From the NCBI GenBank assembly GCA_003523545.1, contig DQAM01000048.1, positions 1 to 8,130 on the forward strand: 8,130 nt of DNA, read 5' to 3'. Below the pieces are notes generated by a model. It made no database searches, was not told the origin of the DNA, and saw only the letters and a program-made list of their open reading frames with translations. Positions 7,212 through 8,130 of this stretch are shown here, piece after piece; position 1 is the first letter of the stretch, and each line of letters starts with the position of its first letter. Origin of the DNA: Dysgonomonas sp. (GTDB lineage Bacteria > Bacteroidota > Bacteroidia > Bacteroidales > Dysgonomonadaceae). A program made the position numbers and the translations under genes.

Positions 7212-8130
7212 CTATTTTATTTCAATTTCTTTACACAATAAGTAAGATTTAATCATCATCCGGGGAATATGGAACGGTCCTTTGAAAAGATTCCCTTTGG
7301 CATGCTGGGAAACTGTACCGTCATAATGCAGATAGCCGTACCATTCGCCATATTCCGGATCTGGAAAATGTGCATATGTATATTCATTAACCATCCGGTG
7401 CATATCCAGATATTTTTCGTTACCTGTTGCCCGGTAAGCATACAGAGTTGCTATTACAGCTTCTGTCTGAGGCCACCAGAATTTCATATCGTGTGCATAA
7501 TCCTGAGAAGGAAAGCCTTTAGAATCCTTGAAATTGCTGATACCTCCGTATTGTTTGTCCCAGCCCCATTCCCAAGACCAGTCAAGGATAGTAACAGCCA
7601 TGTCGATAAGTTGCTGGTCCCAGTTACGGTATTTCGCTTCTTCGAGAATAAACCATGCCGTCTCGATACAATGTCCGGGATTGATAGTTCTTCCCATGAT
7701 AGTGTCTATAAATTCTCCGTTCGGACCGACTGTTTCCAACAAAGCTTTGTATTCGGGATGCATAAAATCGTTACGGATAGATTCGAGTGATTCTTCGATT
7801 TGCCTGTCTAGGATTTCATTTTGTATAGCTTCCCTGATACGTGAGGCTGTATTTATCAGTATCATTGTCAGAGAATGTCCTTTTGCCCGGAGCTTATCTT
7901 CGTATTTAGGCTGAAGGATTCCCGGAGTATTTACGAATCTCAGTATCTCTCTGAAAAGATTTATGGCTTTGTCGGCATAACTCTTATCTCCCGAAGCTAT
8001 AGCATATTCCGACATTGCTATTGCGGCAAAAGTTTCTGAGAATACATAACGGCGTTTTCTCAAAGGAATACCTTCTGCTGTTACTTCGAAAAACATGCGG
8101 CCGTCTTTATCGAAACAATATTTTTCAATG
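7212..8130 (-). CDS. nanE: N-acylglucosamine 2-epimerase (AGE/RnBP type), N-terminus outside the window
   Basis: The frame is open to the window edge: upstream of the ATG at 8096 it reads IEKYCFDKDGR, which continues family sequence, so that ATG is internal and the true start lies beyond 8130. About 305 of roughly 390-400 residues are visible. The protein is an (alpha/alpha)6-barrel cytoplasmic enzyme interconverting ManNAc and GlcNAc. Family marks, numbered from the 8096 Met, are RYVFSETFAAIA (16-27), NPGHCIETAW with H142 (139-148), DYAHDMKFWWPQTEA (199-213) and KGPFHIPRMM with H276 (272-281); the two histidines correspond to the catalytic pair of AGE enzymes. Bacteroides fragilis uses this epimerase type in its nanLET operon in place of the bacterial ManNAc-6-P epimerase. 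Substrate could in principle be another acyl-hexosamine or a disaccharide as in cellobiose epimerases, but the motifs and the adjacent nan genes favour ManNAc. It is followed by nanO after 36 bp. Confidence 0.88.
   Translation of the reverse strand, partial: IEKYCFDKDGRMFFEVTAEGIPLRKRRYVFSETFAAIAMSEYAIASGDKSYADKAINLFREILRFVNTPGILQPKYEDKLRAKGHSLTMILINTASRIREAIQNEILDRQIEESLESIRNDFMHPEYKALLETVGPNGEFIDTIMGRTINPGHCIETAWFILEEAKYRNWDQQLIDMAVTILDWSWEWGWDKQYGGISNFKDSKGFPSQDYAHDMKFWWPQTEAVIATLYAYRATGNEKYLDMHRMVNEYTYAHFPDPEYGEWYGYLHYDGTVSQHAKGNLFKGPFHIPRMMIKSYLLCKEIEIK

Noticed and set aside
7269..7790. A 173-codon plus-strand open frame opposite the epimerase gene
   Set aside because: It lies wholly antisense to a gene with clear family motifs, and its translation is rich in Cys, Phe and Ile with no recognisable domain. 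It is a shadow of the real frame.
7212..8096. Treating the ATG at 8096 as the true start of the epimerase
   Set aside because: The frame continues upstream with IEKYCFDKDGR, which is family-like, and the protein would be about 100 residues too short. The start is outside the window.

Overview
The window is a piece of a Bacteroidales (Bacteroidota) polysaccharide utilisation locus for sialic acid. Five genes all lie on the minus strand, so transcription runs from high to low coordinates. The assignment rests on a SusC/SusD outer-membrane pair, a lipoprotein with an acidic stretch just after its lipidated cysteine, an AT-leaning base composition, A-rich leaders in place of Shine-Dalgarno sites, and TAnnTTTG-like promoter elements. 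Parabacteroides, Tannerella, Dysgonomonas or Bacteroides relatives all fit; I cannot name the genus from the sequence alone.

In order of transcription: (i) 8130-7212, an AGE/RnBP-type N-acylglucosamine 2-epimerase (nanE) whose start lies beyond the window; (ii) 7175-3903, a SusC-like TonB-dependent transporter (nanO); (iii) 3876-2266, its SusD-like surface lipoprotein (nanU); (iv) a 136-bp spacer with a perfect 10-bp-stem inverted repeat whose loop is an exact TAnnTTTG element; (v) 2129-498, a GH33 exo-sialidase (nanH) with all expected catalytic residues and five Asp boxes; (vi) a 210-bp spacer with two related hairpins in opposite orientation and a separate 12-bp palindrome; (vii) 287-1, the N-terminus of a GH20 beta-N-acetylhexosaminidase that runs off the window.

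Proposed joint function: NanH releases terminal sialic acid from host glycans. NanU and NanO capture it at the surface and import it across the outer membrane. The hexosaminidase trims hexosamines from the desialylated glycan. In the cytoplasm, after a lyase (not in this window) cleaves Neu5Ac to ManNAc and pyruvate, NanE converts ManNAc to GlcNAc. This matches the nan loci described in Bacteroides fragilis and Tannerella forsythia. The inner-membrane transporter (nanT), lyase (nanL/nanA), O-acetylesterase and mutarotase are not in the window.

The coding content is a recognisable system, not a new one. The least ordinary DNA is non-coding: a REPIN-like pair of hairpins with three compensated base-pair changes (349-412), and the promoter-like palindrome between nanU and nanH (2220-2247).
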